Positions 12,075 to 22,968 of a DNA stretch of 64,000 nt are shown here, one piece after another. The position numbers and the translations under genes are program-made. Source of the stretch: Topomyia yanbarensis (lineage: Eukaryota; Arthropoda; Insecta; Diptera; Culicidae); NCBI RefSeq assembly GCF_030247195.1, contig NC_080672.1:94498113-94562112 (forward strand), in the 5' to 3' direction. Positions within the stretch are counted from its first letter, which is position 1, and each line of letters begins with the position of its first letter. The notes beneath the pieces are model-generated. The model was not told the origin of the DNA and searched no databases. It was given only the letters and a program-made list of their open reading frames with translations.

Positions 12075-12730
12075 ACGAGTTCATAATCGTTTCATAGAAG
12101 CAATAGTTTTAAGTAGATTTAGCCTACACGTATGCAACGTGGAGGACAGTGCTCGAATCGCAAATATAAATTTTCTCGTAAGTGTAATGTAGGAGAAAGG
12201 GGGGAAAACTAAAATCAACCAGTTGTACCGAAAACCTTGTTTTCGCAACAAAATATCAAGTAGAAGAATAAAATCAAGCAACCGGAAACACAATCAAACC
12301 GGAAATCTGTTTAGGGGGAAAATCGAAGAGAAATTTAGCTGGTAGATCGTCGTTCACGAAAGATCGGCTCTTTCCCTTGCGAACCGCCGAGTGAACAACA
12401 GTTGTAACAATTTTTTTGTACTGAAAAATGTGCAGTTTATCTCAGCTAGTTATTTAGCCCGAAGTAAGAGATAATTGTTTATTAAAAAAGTCTTCACTTT
12501 GACAGTTTATATTTAATAATTCCATAGTTTCTTTTCGTGATCAATCTTTTAAAAAGTCGTGAGTGAGTTAAAAGCACAATATATTTGAGATGTGAGTTAT
12601 TTAATTTTTGAAATTAAAAAAATGTAATGCGTTATTAATTGCTTTAGGAAAGTTTAGGTAGAGAGTGAGTTGAAAATAAAGAAGAATCAAAAAATAAGTG
12701 TTTAGGAATTGAGAATGCTCAGGTGAAGTG
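12075..12730. other. Gene-free stretch
   Basis: No gene recognised; purine-rich from about 12640 (gagagtgagttgaaaataaa), leading into the GC-rich block. Confidence 0.4.
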
Positions 12731-13421
12731 GGAGAAAATATTTGAAAGATCGTATTCTAAATTTTTGGTTGCTCCACAGCTGCCACGTTGGTGGTCAACA
12801 TCGTTGGGTTTTCCGTTTATTTATTCGCTGGTCTAAGGACCTACTAAGCACAGGAGTGCAACGCAACTTCACCCAGCAGGGCGGCGACGGACTAATTCCG
12901 CTATTTCTTGTGAGTGCAGTGACCTCGGGTATTTTTGGCAATCCCCCGGATGTGACAATCGCCTAGTGGCTGCGAGCTACTATTGGCACATCTGGAGTGC
13001 GTTGGCTGCAATAGAAATCTCGGCCTCGCGGCACCACCCGCCATTACCAGTTACCACGAAAGCAAGTCGTATTCAAAGGGAAAATTATCCCCAACGCCAG
13101 AGAGATTCGCCTGCTACTCACGCAATTAACAGCCCAGAAGCGACCCTGTACCGCGCCCTCGTAATGCGACCACGTGCGCAACCCTTGGTGCACGCCATCA
13201 TCGCCCGCAGTGCACTGGCCGTCGAACGCAGACCGCGCCGCAGCGAACAGCATCAGTTCAGCGCTGCTCGAAATCGTCCACCCGCAGCATCAACAACAGT
13301 GAAACCGAAGCAGCACGCTTCGCAACTATCCACTGGTGGCCCGCATAGACCGCCGTATAAATCGCCCATCGGCGAACCGAAGCAACCTCGTCCGGCGAGT
13401 ACCGAAACGGTGCATTTCATC
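12731..13421 (+). other. GC-rich retroelement-like block, left part
   Basis: Base composition jumps from AT-rich to GC-rich. A 156-codon frame (12966-13436) is rich in Pro, Arg, Ala and Ser and lacks any motif I recognise; a short opposing frame exists. An internal phrase, ccactggtggcccgca followed ~80 bp later by acggtgca, is repeated on the far side of the MITE at 13422-13723. Leader or gag-proximal DNA of an LTR retrotransposon is a guess. Confidence 0.3.
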
Positions 13422-13723
13422 AGGGATCATCCATAAATGACGTAGCATTATATGGGGGAGGGGGGAGTTTTGTATTTTGTGATGATGTGTGATCAAAGGG
13501 TGGGGGGTAGGGGGTCATGTCATGCTACGTAGCTTTTTTAAAGGGGAATAACTAACACAGCTCTTTATTTAAAAAAAATACCGTGACAAGGGGGGATAGA
13601 GTTACTATCAAGCTAGGTAATTATCATGGGGGGTATTTGGAAGTTTGTGACGAAATGCTACGATGGGGGAGGGGGGTGTTAAAAATCACTCAAAAAATGC
13701 TACGTCATTTATGGATGGTCCCT
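13422..13723. mobile_element. MITE with TIR CATAAATGACGTAGCATT
   Basis: Left terminus agggatcatcc + ataaatgacgtagcatt and right terminus aatgctacgtcatttat + ggatggtccct are inverted over about 28 bp with one mismatch. The interior has the runs gggggaggggggag and gatgggggagggggg. 302 bp, non-coding. The same signature (ATGACGTAGC with G-runs) recurs at 36020-36475 and 42485-43240. Confidence 0.8.
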
Positions 13724-14425
13724 CACCACCCACTGGTGGCCCGCAGTTCATAACATCGTCCGTCGAGCATCGATACGGTGCAGTTTTACCACCCACCCAC
13801 CGGCTGGCCTAAATCGAACGTCTCGTCGTATGTCGTAGCATCGAACCAGCACAGCAGGTGGACAGTGAACCCATCAGCACCCGACGGCGAGCCGAAGCCG
13901 AACCAGGTAACCGTTCCAGTGCCTGTAAGTACAACCAACCACAACTATACACACGAACTTTCATAGTGCGCGTTGAGAGTAGGCAATTGGAAATTGTAAA
14001 GTAGGGGAAGAAGAGAGGGAGAAATATTAGGTCCCGCATGGTTCGGGAGAAATTAGGAAAGCAAGGTTAGATACGTCACGAAGGTAGGATAGCGATAGGA
14101 GAGAAAACAGGAAAATAAACTCTGAAACTACTAAAGTGAAGTAAATTTTGCATTCAAAGTTTAAAGGGTTTAAAAAAAAGTTTTCTAGATTGTTTAAAAA
14201 AAGATAATTTGAATTTTATTATTGTGGGAAGCTTTTGGAAATATTCGTAAGGACTGGTAGGAACAGGTATTGGGAGTCTTGGAGTTGGAGAGGAACTGGA
14301 GGTGGATTCTGCGGTAGGGTTAGGAAATCAAGCTAGCCAGGGCAAACTGATTGGTAATCCCGGTTGACGACTTCACGACGTCGTCTGGCGCATAAGCCGG
14401 GTACTTAGAGGCCCTACCAGAATCC
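13724..14425 (+). other. GC-rich retroelement-like block, right part
   Basis: Continues the block at 12731, repeating the ccactggtggcccgca phrase. Purine-rich after about 13980, ending with gacgacttcacgacgtcgtc near 14364 and ggcgcataagccgggtac. No intact protein seen. It could be untranslated retroelement sequence. Confidence 0.3.
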
Positions 14426-14436
14426 CCCTTATATAT

Positions 14437-14850
14437 TTTCGGCAAATTTAAGACTAAGCGAAACGAAAGTAATGAAATTGAAAGACGGATTGGTATTCTA
14501 AAGCGAAAGTTATAAACTTAAAACGGAAAACTTGAACTAGGCAGGCTCATATGGAGATGATAGAAAGGAAATATGAAGAATCCTTTGTCTTCTGCTAAGT
14601 ATGAGTTGGGCGTTGCACCCAAGTCTACCGCATGGTCATTGATAGAGCATAACTTATCATGGGTGCAGCACCCAACTCCTACTTAGCAGAAGTCCACATG
14701 AACCTGCCTAGTCTTAGTTTTTTTCGCTCTAGAATACTTATCCGTCTTTCAATATCATTGCTTTCGATTCTCTTAGACTTAAATTTGCCGAAAATAACCA
14801 ACAAAATCGATACAGTAGAACCTTGCGGCAATTAAAATATAGTAACAAAA
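14437..14850. repeat. Family R, palindromic copy C (two inverted halves)
   Basis: The left half (14437-14650) carries family R in reverse (ggcaaatttaagactaagcg, gtaatgaaattgaaagacgg). The right half (14665-14850) carries it forward (tatccgtctttcaatatcat, ccaacaaaatcgatacagta). The halves meet around cgttgcacccaag / gggtgcagcacccaactcct. This suggests the full family-R element is a foldback element with long inverted arms, and that copies A, B and D are single arms. Confidence 0.65.
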
Positions 14851-15269
14851 AAAATTGTTCGATTATCGTATTTTGTGCAGCAAAACTATCCGAGAATAAT
14901 TCAAATGGTAAAATAGTTCTGCGCAAAAAGATACACACTGAAAAAATAAGTTGTGACATTTCTAACAAAAACAAATACCATTGTGAAAAAAAATTACAAA
15001 TATACTCACATTTTTATTTTTTCGTTTTTTTTTGTCGACGATAGCCTCAAAAGAAAAAAAAACATTTTAAATGTTATGCTGAATATGGTTCTAAATGTCA
15101 TTTCAAATCAAAATGCTTTTACTATGCTATATTTCTCCTTGGTGGAGACAAATTTTGGGTAAAACAATTTTTTTCTCCGCTAAGGAGAAAATTGTTTTAA
15201 ACCACTTTTGCGCGTAAAGGACACGAAACCTGTAACTAAAGTAGTTAACAGAGATACGTTTTGGCGTTT
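14851..15269. other. Gene-free stretch
   Basis: A-rich, no recognisable gene. A short hairpin around tttctccttggtggagac / ttctccgctaaggagaaa lies at 15130-15193. Confidence 0.4.
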
Positions 15270-15430
15270 CGAGTCTCTCTCATCAGAATCCGACACTAAC
15301 GTTAACTGACTAAGCTAGCGCCGGATTGACGCTAGCTCCAAAAAACGAAAACACGATTCGTGCTTCTGAGCAAACCTCTAATCCTACGTGATGTCCCGTA
15401 AGAAAAGAAGTTCTGATTCAAGCTGATGAG
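15270..15430 (-). repeat. Dispersed repeat, inverted partner of 9686-9855
   Basis: Reverse-complement match to 9686-9855 (catcagaatccgac, ctaagctagcgccgg, gagcaaacctct, gtgatgtcc). Confidence 0.5.
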
Positions 15431-16006
15431 CTAATTACTTAAAACTTGGTTTGGCTTAGCAGGCCAATGCAACATGCACTATGCTATCTTTCTCTTTAGT
15501 GGAGAAGCAATCGATAAAGCAACTATTTTTACTCCACAGCATTTTTTGAGATTCAAAAATAAAGTTGCTCTCGGTACTCCACGATTATAATATGCATAAG
15601 TATTATATGAGAAATATTTGATCACACTATTAGGTGGATTACTTTGTGATATGTGTATTAATAAGCCATCCAACCTCTACTTCACTGCTGAAAGGAATGC
15701 TTAATCCAAGGGGTATAAACGCTGAAAGAATTTTCAGTTTGAGGTGAAATTACACATTATTCTGTCTTTGAAGTGAACTTACCTATGAAGTTTTGAGAAA
15801 TAGTCCATTAATTAATGAATAAATTCACAAAATGTTTTCTGAACCGAATTCCATGAATCACGTAGATGTGTATTCATACTCCGATTTTCAAAATCGGTTT
15901 ACCAATATATGTGCCCATATCGTTAAGTTAAGAGTACTGAATTATTTTTAATAGTAAAGTAGCTTGTAAATTTTTCTAATTATTAACAAAATGTATCATT
16001 ACGATT
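15431..16006. other. Gene-free stretch
   Basis: No gene recognised. The phrase actatgctatctttctc near 15479 echoes actatgctatatttctc at 15120. Confidence 0.35.
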
Positions 16007-16014
16007 GTTCCTTT

Positions 16015-16958
16015 CAGGCCCGTGCGCAGAAAATTCTCAACGGGAGGGTTTTGTTTTTTTTACCTTTCTTATAAAAGAAAGGTATAGAAACCCTCCAACT
16101 TTGATTTTTTTTTGCCGAACCGTGGAAAGCTGAGTCTTGTGTACCAAACGACTCAACTCAACAAATTGAATAAATGTCTGTTATTGAGAAGAAATATTCA
16201 ACAGACACCGCTGCTTGCTGGCTGGTCGTAGTGTCGGATTAGGTAGTTAGGTTAGTTATCTCGCAATCTGCATCCATTCTAGGCAACTGTTAGGTACTGC
16301 TTCAGTAGGGATTGTGTTCTTGCTCTTCATTTTTTTTGTTATTCGTTCGTGTTTTTTCAATGGTTGTTTCTTCTTTATCGCTGTCCAACCCTCGCGGTAT
16401 ATTTGACCTGCTCAGGTCTGCTGCAAATATTGTCACCTGTTGAGACACGAACCGATCCGGAGGGATCCACTATAATGATTTACATCTCTTCACAACCACC
16501 TTCGTAGGGTTTCTTATGTTTCTTGACGTTACTCGTTCCTATGTATCTGCAAGCTAATGCTAAGAGTTCCTCGCCGGCGGTATTTCTCCCGATACCGACT
16601 ATGATATCCTGATTTTCTCCGACTTCGTGTTTTGCCTGCTTAGCTCTGGCGACTTTGTTATGTAACTAGTCTAATCACAACTATTGCTAATATCGAAGCT
16701 TGTCGAAATGTAAGCCAATCGAGAGAAGCCGACTAACTTGACTTACATCCCTTTCCAGCCACCCTCGCAAGGTTTCTTTCTTAGTTGCTTAAACGACTTG
16801 TTCCTAGAGTGACCGAGCTCAAATGACATTTTTGTGTGTCAAAACAGCTCGCAGTATATTTTGTCCTGAACAGGAAGATGATACATTTTTAAAAGTAATT
16901 TAAAATCCTCATGGAAGAGGTTTGAACCCCTAAACCCCTCCCCTTGCGCACGGGCCTG
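16015..16958. mobile_element. hAT-like element, TIR CAGGCCCGTGCGCA
   Basis: Left end CAGGCCCGTGCGCA and right end TGCGCACGGGCCTG are perfect inverted repeats of 14 bp. Flanks are gttccttt (16007-16014) and gttctttt (16959-16966), an 8-bp target duplication with one difference. CAG..CTG ends plus an 8-bp duplication define the hAT superfamily. The 944-bp interior has no transposase. It holds a short block (cggcggtatttctcccgataccgac near 16577) resembling the R1-element tail at 62300-63000, so it seems to carry captured or nested LINE tail DNA. Confidence 0.8.
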
Positions 16959-16966
16959 GTTCTTTT

Positions 16967-18376
16967 GATGCCCATTAACAATTTATTACTCGACACTTTA
17001 TCTCTATCTCGTTTTATTCCGCTGTAATTTGATAGTAAATACAACGACGTCACCCAAAATCCAATACAGGGCCGGCTGATAACGGGGGTAGTAACTACTA
17101 CCAACTCAAAAATAACCGAAACTCGAAATTTTAGACCCATTTAAAAAAAATAATATTCAACGCATGTATTTCAGCTGCACATTTGAAAACATCGATGTAG
17201 CCAATTCCATTGGCACAATCGCACCACATCCCTAGTAGTAGGCTCCTCACCCTATACTTACTACCCACTCGGGAGTAATACAGCATTTTGTTAGCATTCG
17301 CCTGCTTAGCTGAATACAAGGTTCGATTTCAGTATGTCTCATCAGCAAACAGAACCTCTTCACTTGTTCACAAGTAGTGTTTTCAATTTTAGACTTAGCG
17401 TCAGCCCGGTGCATTGGTCAAGTACCGTGGTTTTGAAGAGACGAAGTCGAAATGCAAACACCTGGACTAATTACCCACTCGGGCTAAAAGTGTAACGCTG
17501 GCGCCGAGTGAATTTAATATTCTTTTAACATTAAATTAGTTTAAAGATAGTGACATTATTAGTATTTTCGTTCTGCCTCACAAAGCGAACAGAACTGCAA
17601 AGTTTTGTTCGAATCGGCGATGGTCATGTTTTATGGTCGGCCGCTTTCTCGCGGGATCTCTCTACTTTTATTCGTTGGTTCAATACAATTATTTAAATCG
17701 AAAATAGGTGTAAGAAAATACTTGTGAGGCTAGAGAATCGCATATTGAAACAAGGTCGTCCCATTCAATGAAAAAATAAATCTTGAACAGCGTTCTTCTC
17801 ACTTCATTATAGAACTTATGAGCATGTATTTACAGTGTATAACTATCCAAAAACCATTTTCCTCGACATGAATGACGACACTTTGGACAACTTTCATTGA
17901 CATACACAGTGTTAATAATGACCATAATCCCTTATAATAAATCAAGAAATGTAAACGATTTCGCGAAATTAACTATATGACATTTGGTGGCAACTTTGCG
18001 ACTTTTTGCTGTCTTTAAAAGTAATTTTACCATACGTAAAACTTCAAACGGTTTTAAACATGAAGTAGATTGAACGTAAGTGGTTAAGTTTGATGTATAA
18101 AAACTTTTTATCGTAAAGTATATTAGTATATTATTTACTAATATAGCCCGGAAACACTAGATTTGTTACGAAAGTGCTTTCAAAGCGGAGTTTAATTGCA
18201 AACTATTGGTTTTATTCATTGTATATATTTACGATATAATTGACTGGTTTACTGCTTAAGATATAATTCTTCTTCACCTTCCGAACCTACTTAATAAGCC
18301 ACACGTCCTGAAGAGCGCGACCTTTCGATCGCAAAGATAAGTACCTAAAGAGAAGTTCCAAACTCAGTGCACAGTG
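16967..18376. other. Gene-free stretch
   Basis: No gene recognised. Several short open frames lack motifs. Confidence 0.4.
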
Positions 18377-18550
18377 ATGCGCATCGACCTGGAACAAATC
18401 ACCAAACCTATGACATTGCACCTATTTTCGATGCTTGCGTTAATTGTTTATCTTTATTTTTATTTATGTTCAGGGCTCGGTCTCTCGGTGTTAATGGGTT
18501 GCGCGAATGATCGGTTATGCAAAACTGGAACTTCGATTGAAATTTATCAC
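18377..18550 (+). CDS. Possible first coding exon with signal peptide (partial gene)
   Basis: ATG at 18377 opens a 58-codon frame that ends exactly in phase at a strong splice donor, cac|gtgagt (18551). The peptide has a short polar start, a hydrophobic stretch at residues 13-40 (Leu, Ile, Tyr, Phe) and then a polar segment GCANDRLCKTGTSIEIYH with two cysteines. This is what a first exon of a secreted or type II membrane protein looks like. The frame stays open to 18673 if unspliced. No downstream exon was recognised and I do not know the family. An alternative reading is that tttatttatgttcag at 18462-18476 is a splice acceptor. Moderate-low confidence. Confidence 0.3.
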
Positions 18551-18592
18551 GTGAGTTTACCGCAACTAACATTAAATGTCAAAGCCTACTTA

Positions 18593-19010
18593 AGGGGGGG
18601 GGGGAGTATGGGTTTCAGCGTGAAAAACGTTTTTTTTGCGATTTTTTTTAGAACTTTGCGTGAAGCGAATTGATCACTACTTTCGTACATTATAGTGTAT
18701 CATTTTAATAACATTCTGTAATTTTTCTATGCAAAAATATCGACAAACGACTCGGTAATGAAGCTTTTTGTAGAGCGTCTCTGGAAAAAAACATGATTTG
18801 TGGTGTTATCTGCCATTCAAAAATTACTTAACCGTTTTCTTTCAAACTTTGCATACACATTCTTTGTAAAAAAAATACATAACTCCTACGTTGAGTTTTT
18901 CAGATAATTTTTCAATTAAGGGAGTTTTTACTCATAAAAAGGGGGATTTTTTCGTGAAAATATTTTTTTTTTATTTAAAATTAGTAAAAAGCCCCCTAAT
19001 TGAAAATCCT
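18593..19010 (+). repeat. Dispersed repeat family Q, copy 1
   Basis: Starts at an 11-G run and shares long blocks with 31208-31452 plus 34635-34700: gcgatttttttt, aagctttttgtag, gtgttatctgccattcaaaa and tttgcatacacatt. This copy lacks the pogo insertion and so shows the empty site. Non-coding. Confidence 0.7.
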
Positions 19011-19620
19011 GAAAAAATGTGGTGAACGTACAAATGTGGGACACACTGTATATTGATGCCGTCAAGCTAACGCCAATGTGCCTATCAAATAAACGAACTC
19101 AATAATACTCGCGCTGTTTATTGTCTAAATTCGCCATTTATTATTTTACGAGTTATAAAGACTACAGATCTAAAGCTGAGGTCACCTTGACGTATTCGCT
19201 GACCTGTTCTTAATTTCACGTTAAACTGCATTCCAAGGAACGAGAATCATGCCCAATACAGAAAAAAAATATCAAAGAAGATTTTATGTCTGACTGATTC
19301 CTAATTTGTGCGGGACCGTTCGACAATAGCACAAATTAGCAGTTTTGCAAAGAAGCAGCAAAACCACAACGGATAAGCGAACAATTACCGCCTCATACCT
19401 CGTTATTCCGCCAGAAACATATTAAACATTACATTGATACATACCTTTATTTTAGCAGGAGAATCCATTTATGATTAATTCACTATAAGAGCACTTGTTA
19501 AACGCTAGGATAGGCCCAGTGTTAAAATACGTGATTCAGAAATTCGCCATTGTTTTTTTTTCGGATACACTACCACAATCAAAAAAAATCTTTCTTCGTC
19601 CAGCACACAGCAACCCGGTC
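19011..19620. other. Gene-free stretch
   Basis: No gene or repeat recognised. Confidence 0.35.
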
Positions 19621-19658
19621 AAACCATTCGGAATTTGATTCGGAATCCTGAATGAAGT

Positions 19659-19747
19659 CATTATGGATTCCAAATCAAATGCAACAACCGATTCTGAAAC
19701 CGATTGAGTCGGAATCGGTTGTTGCATTTGATTTGGAATCCATAATG
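19659..19747. repeat. Perfect 36-bp hairpin, 17-nt loop
   Basis: 19659-19694 and 19712-19747 are exact reverse complements (begins cattatggattccaaatc, ends ggaatccataatg). The similarity continues imperfectly outward (attcggaatttgattcgg / ggttccggaatga). The two overlapping open frames on opposite strands encode almost the same peptide because of the palindrome. It may be the centre of a foldback MITE; no target duplication was identified. Confidence 0.8.
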
Positions 19748-19749
19748 AA

Positions 19750-20900
19750 TCCATTCAGAAATCCGAACCGGTTCCGGAATGAGTTTAACTGGGAAAGAAT
19801 CAACAGTGCGGTCAAATTAAAACACAAACTGGAAAATTTATTGAAGTGCAGTTTCAGGTATGAGTAATCAATTGTTTCAAGTTATTCAACTGATTGCTGA
19901 TCGCAGAGATTTGATACATCTGTAAATACATCTGCACATAAAATTCGGCTCCTGCAAATGCAATGTTTGATGTGAAACTAGTCATACTAGGAGCTCTTCT
20001 TCTAACAGCTGATGAGGTTCATTTATGTGTGAATTTTTGTTTCGATTGGGTGAAAAAGTAGAATAATTCGTTTTAGAATTTTTCGTTTTAGAGTTTTAGA
20101 ATCCATGATTTTGACGCCTAATTTAAAAAAATCGGCGCTATAGAATATAAGGAGTTACGCTTCAGCCACTTTTTTTTCGATACTGCGAAATACGTCAAGG
20201 AAGCGATAATTAAATTGTTGCAGTGAGAATAGATGCACAGAATAAAACATTTATTTTCATTTATCCTGAAAAGTGAGACAGCTCTGCTAAATAAGTATTA
20301 CATAGATGGGTAAGAAGTACACAGATTTTGAGAAAGGTTGTATATAACATAGCTTCATCACAAAGTTATTTAAAAAATATTACGGCTCTTTTCCCAATAG
20401 GGCCAAAATAGGCCCATTACCCAAAGTCAGAAAAAAATGCTTAATCTGATGGGTCTCTCTGATAAAGTTACTATATAAGTGGCTTGTATTGAAGATCAAT
20501 GTCAGGTCTAGGTTATGCAATTAATATGAAATTGCATATATAATATTTTTATTGACGCCAGAAATAAATTATAAAATTAAAATTTCGTGCAGAGTCGATC
20601 ATTTATAACTAAGGGGGTGGCATCCCTATGTTGTTGGTGTACAGACATTGGCAGCAGTCAACATATGGTGGGCCCAGCCGCTTCTAGGCTCATGCCTCCC
20701 ATGCTCTTGCATCGGTTTGTTTTAATTTTAACAAAGGAAGAATCGAGGGCGTATGGCCGACCAGATTAAAGTCCCAATAAATATATAATACAATGTTGGC
20801 TTGACCGCTTAGCTGGGGGCTTTTTTTAACTTAATTGTGTGAAGTTGGTTACAAAGATTGGAAATCCTTCAAACTTCTTCTCTAGGATGAACCATCGAGC
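19750..20900. other. Gene-free stretch
   Basis: No gene recognised. The phrase aatagggccaaaataggccc near 20397 resembles the end of the small element nested at 23717-24071. Confidence 0.35.
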
Positions 20901-20904
20901 GATT

Positions 20905-21747
20905 TTGCGTCGGTAATGCTACTATTCTGGCAGCGAATTCCCAGTTGAAAGCATTTAGTTCTTCGGGCCCTGATGGCGTTCTCTCGTTTTATTTAAAGTG
21001 CATCAGAGGGCTTCTTGAACCACTTTGGCGAGGTTTCGTGCTATCACTCACTACTGGATCATTTACTTTCTGCTGGACAGCAGCGCAAAAAAGGGAACAA
21101 ATCCAATATTGATTATTATTATCGGGGAAACTCGTGTTTAAGTGCTGTATCAAAACTATTTAAGCTGGTTGGTTTAGATTCTATTTTCTTTCCTTGCAAA
21201 CACTCCATTGCAGACGACCAAAACGGTTTTATGCCTAAACGATCGCCAACGACTAACATGTTCTCGTTCACAACATATGTACTCGATAGATTGCAAACCG
21301 ATGCTATTTACATGGATCTTCAACCATGATATCACATTAGCGAAGCTGGACAAACTCGGTATTCATTGACAACTCCTACATCGATAGATGGCACTTCCAC
21401 ATCAGCATTAAGGACTGTATCCGCACCATTCTTCACTACTTCCGTAATATTCCTCCTCTACTTTAATGACGTCAACATCACATTACAAGGACTCCGCCTT
21501 TCTTTCGCCGACGACCTGAATTTTTTTTCGACAAATACGGGATAAAACCCATGCTTTAGTACGTGGTGTGATCAGAACAGAAAAAAAACCCGAGTAAATG
21601 CTCCATCTCTTCATTCAGGCAGAAACGCCATCCGACTCAGTTTAACTACAATTTCTTCGAGTCGAGCATTCCAAGACCCTCTCACGTCAAGGATTTCGGA
21701 GACATCATGGTTCAATTTTTGACTTTTAGATCCACCAGGCTCTACTG
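20905..21747 (+). pseudogene. Jockey-clade reverse transcriptase remnant
   Basis: Translated across several frameshifts, this stretch shows conserved reverse-transcriptase landmarks in order. They are a SSGPDGV block near 20960, RGNSCLSAVSKLF near 21122, QNGFMPKRSPTTN near 21218, LLYFNDVNITLQGLRLSFADD near 21456-21520 (FADD catalytic box), and a thumb-like SHVKDFGDIM segment near 21690. These match Jockey-clade non-LTR elements. Frameshifts, deletions between the palm motifs and stops make it a dead copy. The C-terminal portion of the same protein type reappears at 25523-26030. Confidence 0.75.
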
Positions 21748-22017
21748 ATTCCCTTTATGGCCATTATTATTTGTGCAAATTTTGGTACCGATCGGTTGTG
21801 TCTATGGAAGTTTGTATGGAAAATCGGTTAACATTGAAAATAAATTCTTAAAAAATCACCTCATCAATCAATTAATCAGAACACTATTTATTTCTAAAGG
21901 CATTCTTCTATTGAACACATTCGGGAAACATTGTAAGTTTATGAGAATTCGCTGAGAAAAGTTATTAACTAAAGAAGCAGCATGACTTCAAAACAAGTGG
22001 ATTTTATTATTAGGGGA

Positions 22018-22921
22018 ACTGTGGGTAAGACGGACATGTCGGGTAAGACGGACACATGGTTATTTTAGAGAGATAACATAAAAACTTCAATTGTATTGTG
22101 TGTGTACCTTATCTTTATGGGTAACCTTGAATTATGAAACACTTAGTAGGCCTTGAATATTGCTAAACGTGTACAATTTAAGCAAATATTGATAATCAGT
22201 AGTGCGGATTCGCGCGGATGTAATTTTCAAGTTTCCGATTTTAAAGTTTACCAAGGAAAAAATGAATTTTTTCGCGGATTTTTTCTTTTATTTCGATAAA
22301 GTAACTCTTAAGTGACATCTGCGTGGAAAATAACAGATAAGTTGATTTATGCGTGAATGAGTACAAACGTTTAAAAAATATATGTTCTGGTGGGGATAGA
22401 GGGACAGTCTTGATCAAATCTATTGCTTCATCCTTATTTGAAAGTCTCGCGTGTAGAAACGAAATTCTAGCATTCAAACGTGAAGAACCATACAATTGGC
22501 TGAAGTCTCGCATGCAGTAGACTGAAGAATGTACGTTAATGGGACCGAGGCTAAATGCGAAGTTCCTAGAACCTGGAAAAAGTAGGCAACTTAGTGCAGA
22601 TCTTATACTCTGGCTATGTGTAATCGAGGAACTGATATTACCAATTAAGCATTTAATATATAACTTTCCAATTTTGTGTAAGTGACTGTGACTGATCATT
22701 GGAATTGATTGTATAGCTCTCTTTATGGAACAGCAAAAATTATATTAGAAAATACATCATTTACGTTATTTTTCGCCTCGAATTGAACATATATATTAAG
22801 AAGAACCATAATCTATTCAAAACATCCGTTAGAAACAGTAAATTTAAATATTTTGTGTTGTGATCATCATTTCGGTAACACGTCCGTCTTACCCCTACCA
22901 TATGTCCGTTTCACCCGCAGT
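22018..22921. mobile_element. TIR element, termini ACTG(T/C)GGGTAAGACGGACAT
   Basis: The left end actgtgggtaagacggacat followed by gtcgggtaagacggacac is mirrored at the right end by gtccgtcttacccctac and atgtccgtttcacccgcagt. Terminal repeats are about 40 bp and each contains two copies of the gtaagacggaca motif. The 152-codon - strand frame inside has no recognisable transposase motif. About 904 bp, probably a non-autonomous DNA transposon. Confidence 0.7.
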
Positions 22922-22968
22922 CTAAAAAAGTGCAGATATTACTTCGTTTTCTAGTTCTTTAAAAATGA

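Noticed and set aside
12966..13436. 156-codon Pro/Arg-rich frame as a host gene
   Set aside because: No motif, its end runs into a MITE terminus, and flanking phrases are repeated; composition reflects the GC-rich block.
22241..22699. 152-codon - strand frame as transposase
   Set aside because: No DDE or DNA-binding motif seen; likely chance opening within a non-autonomous element.
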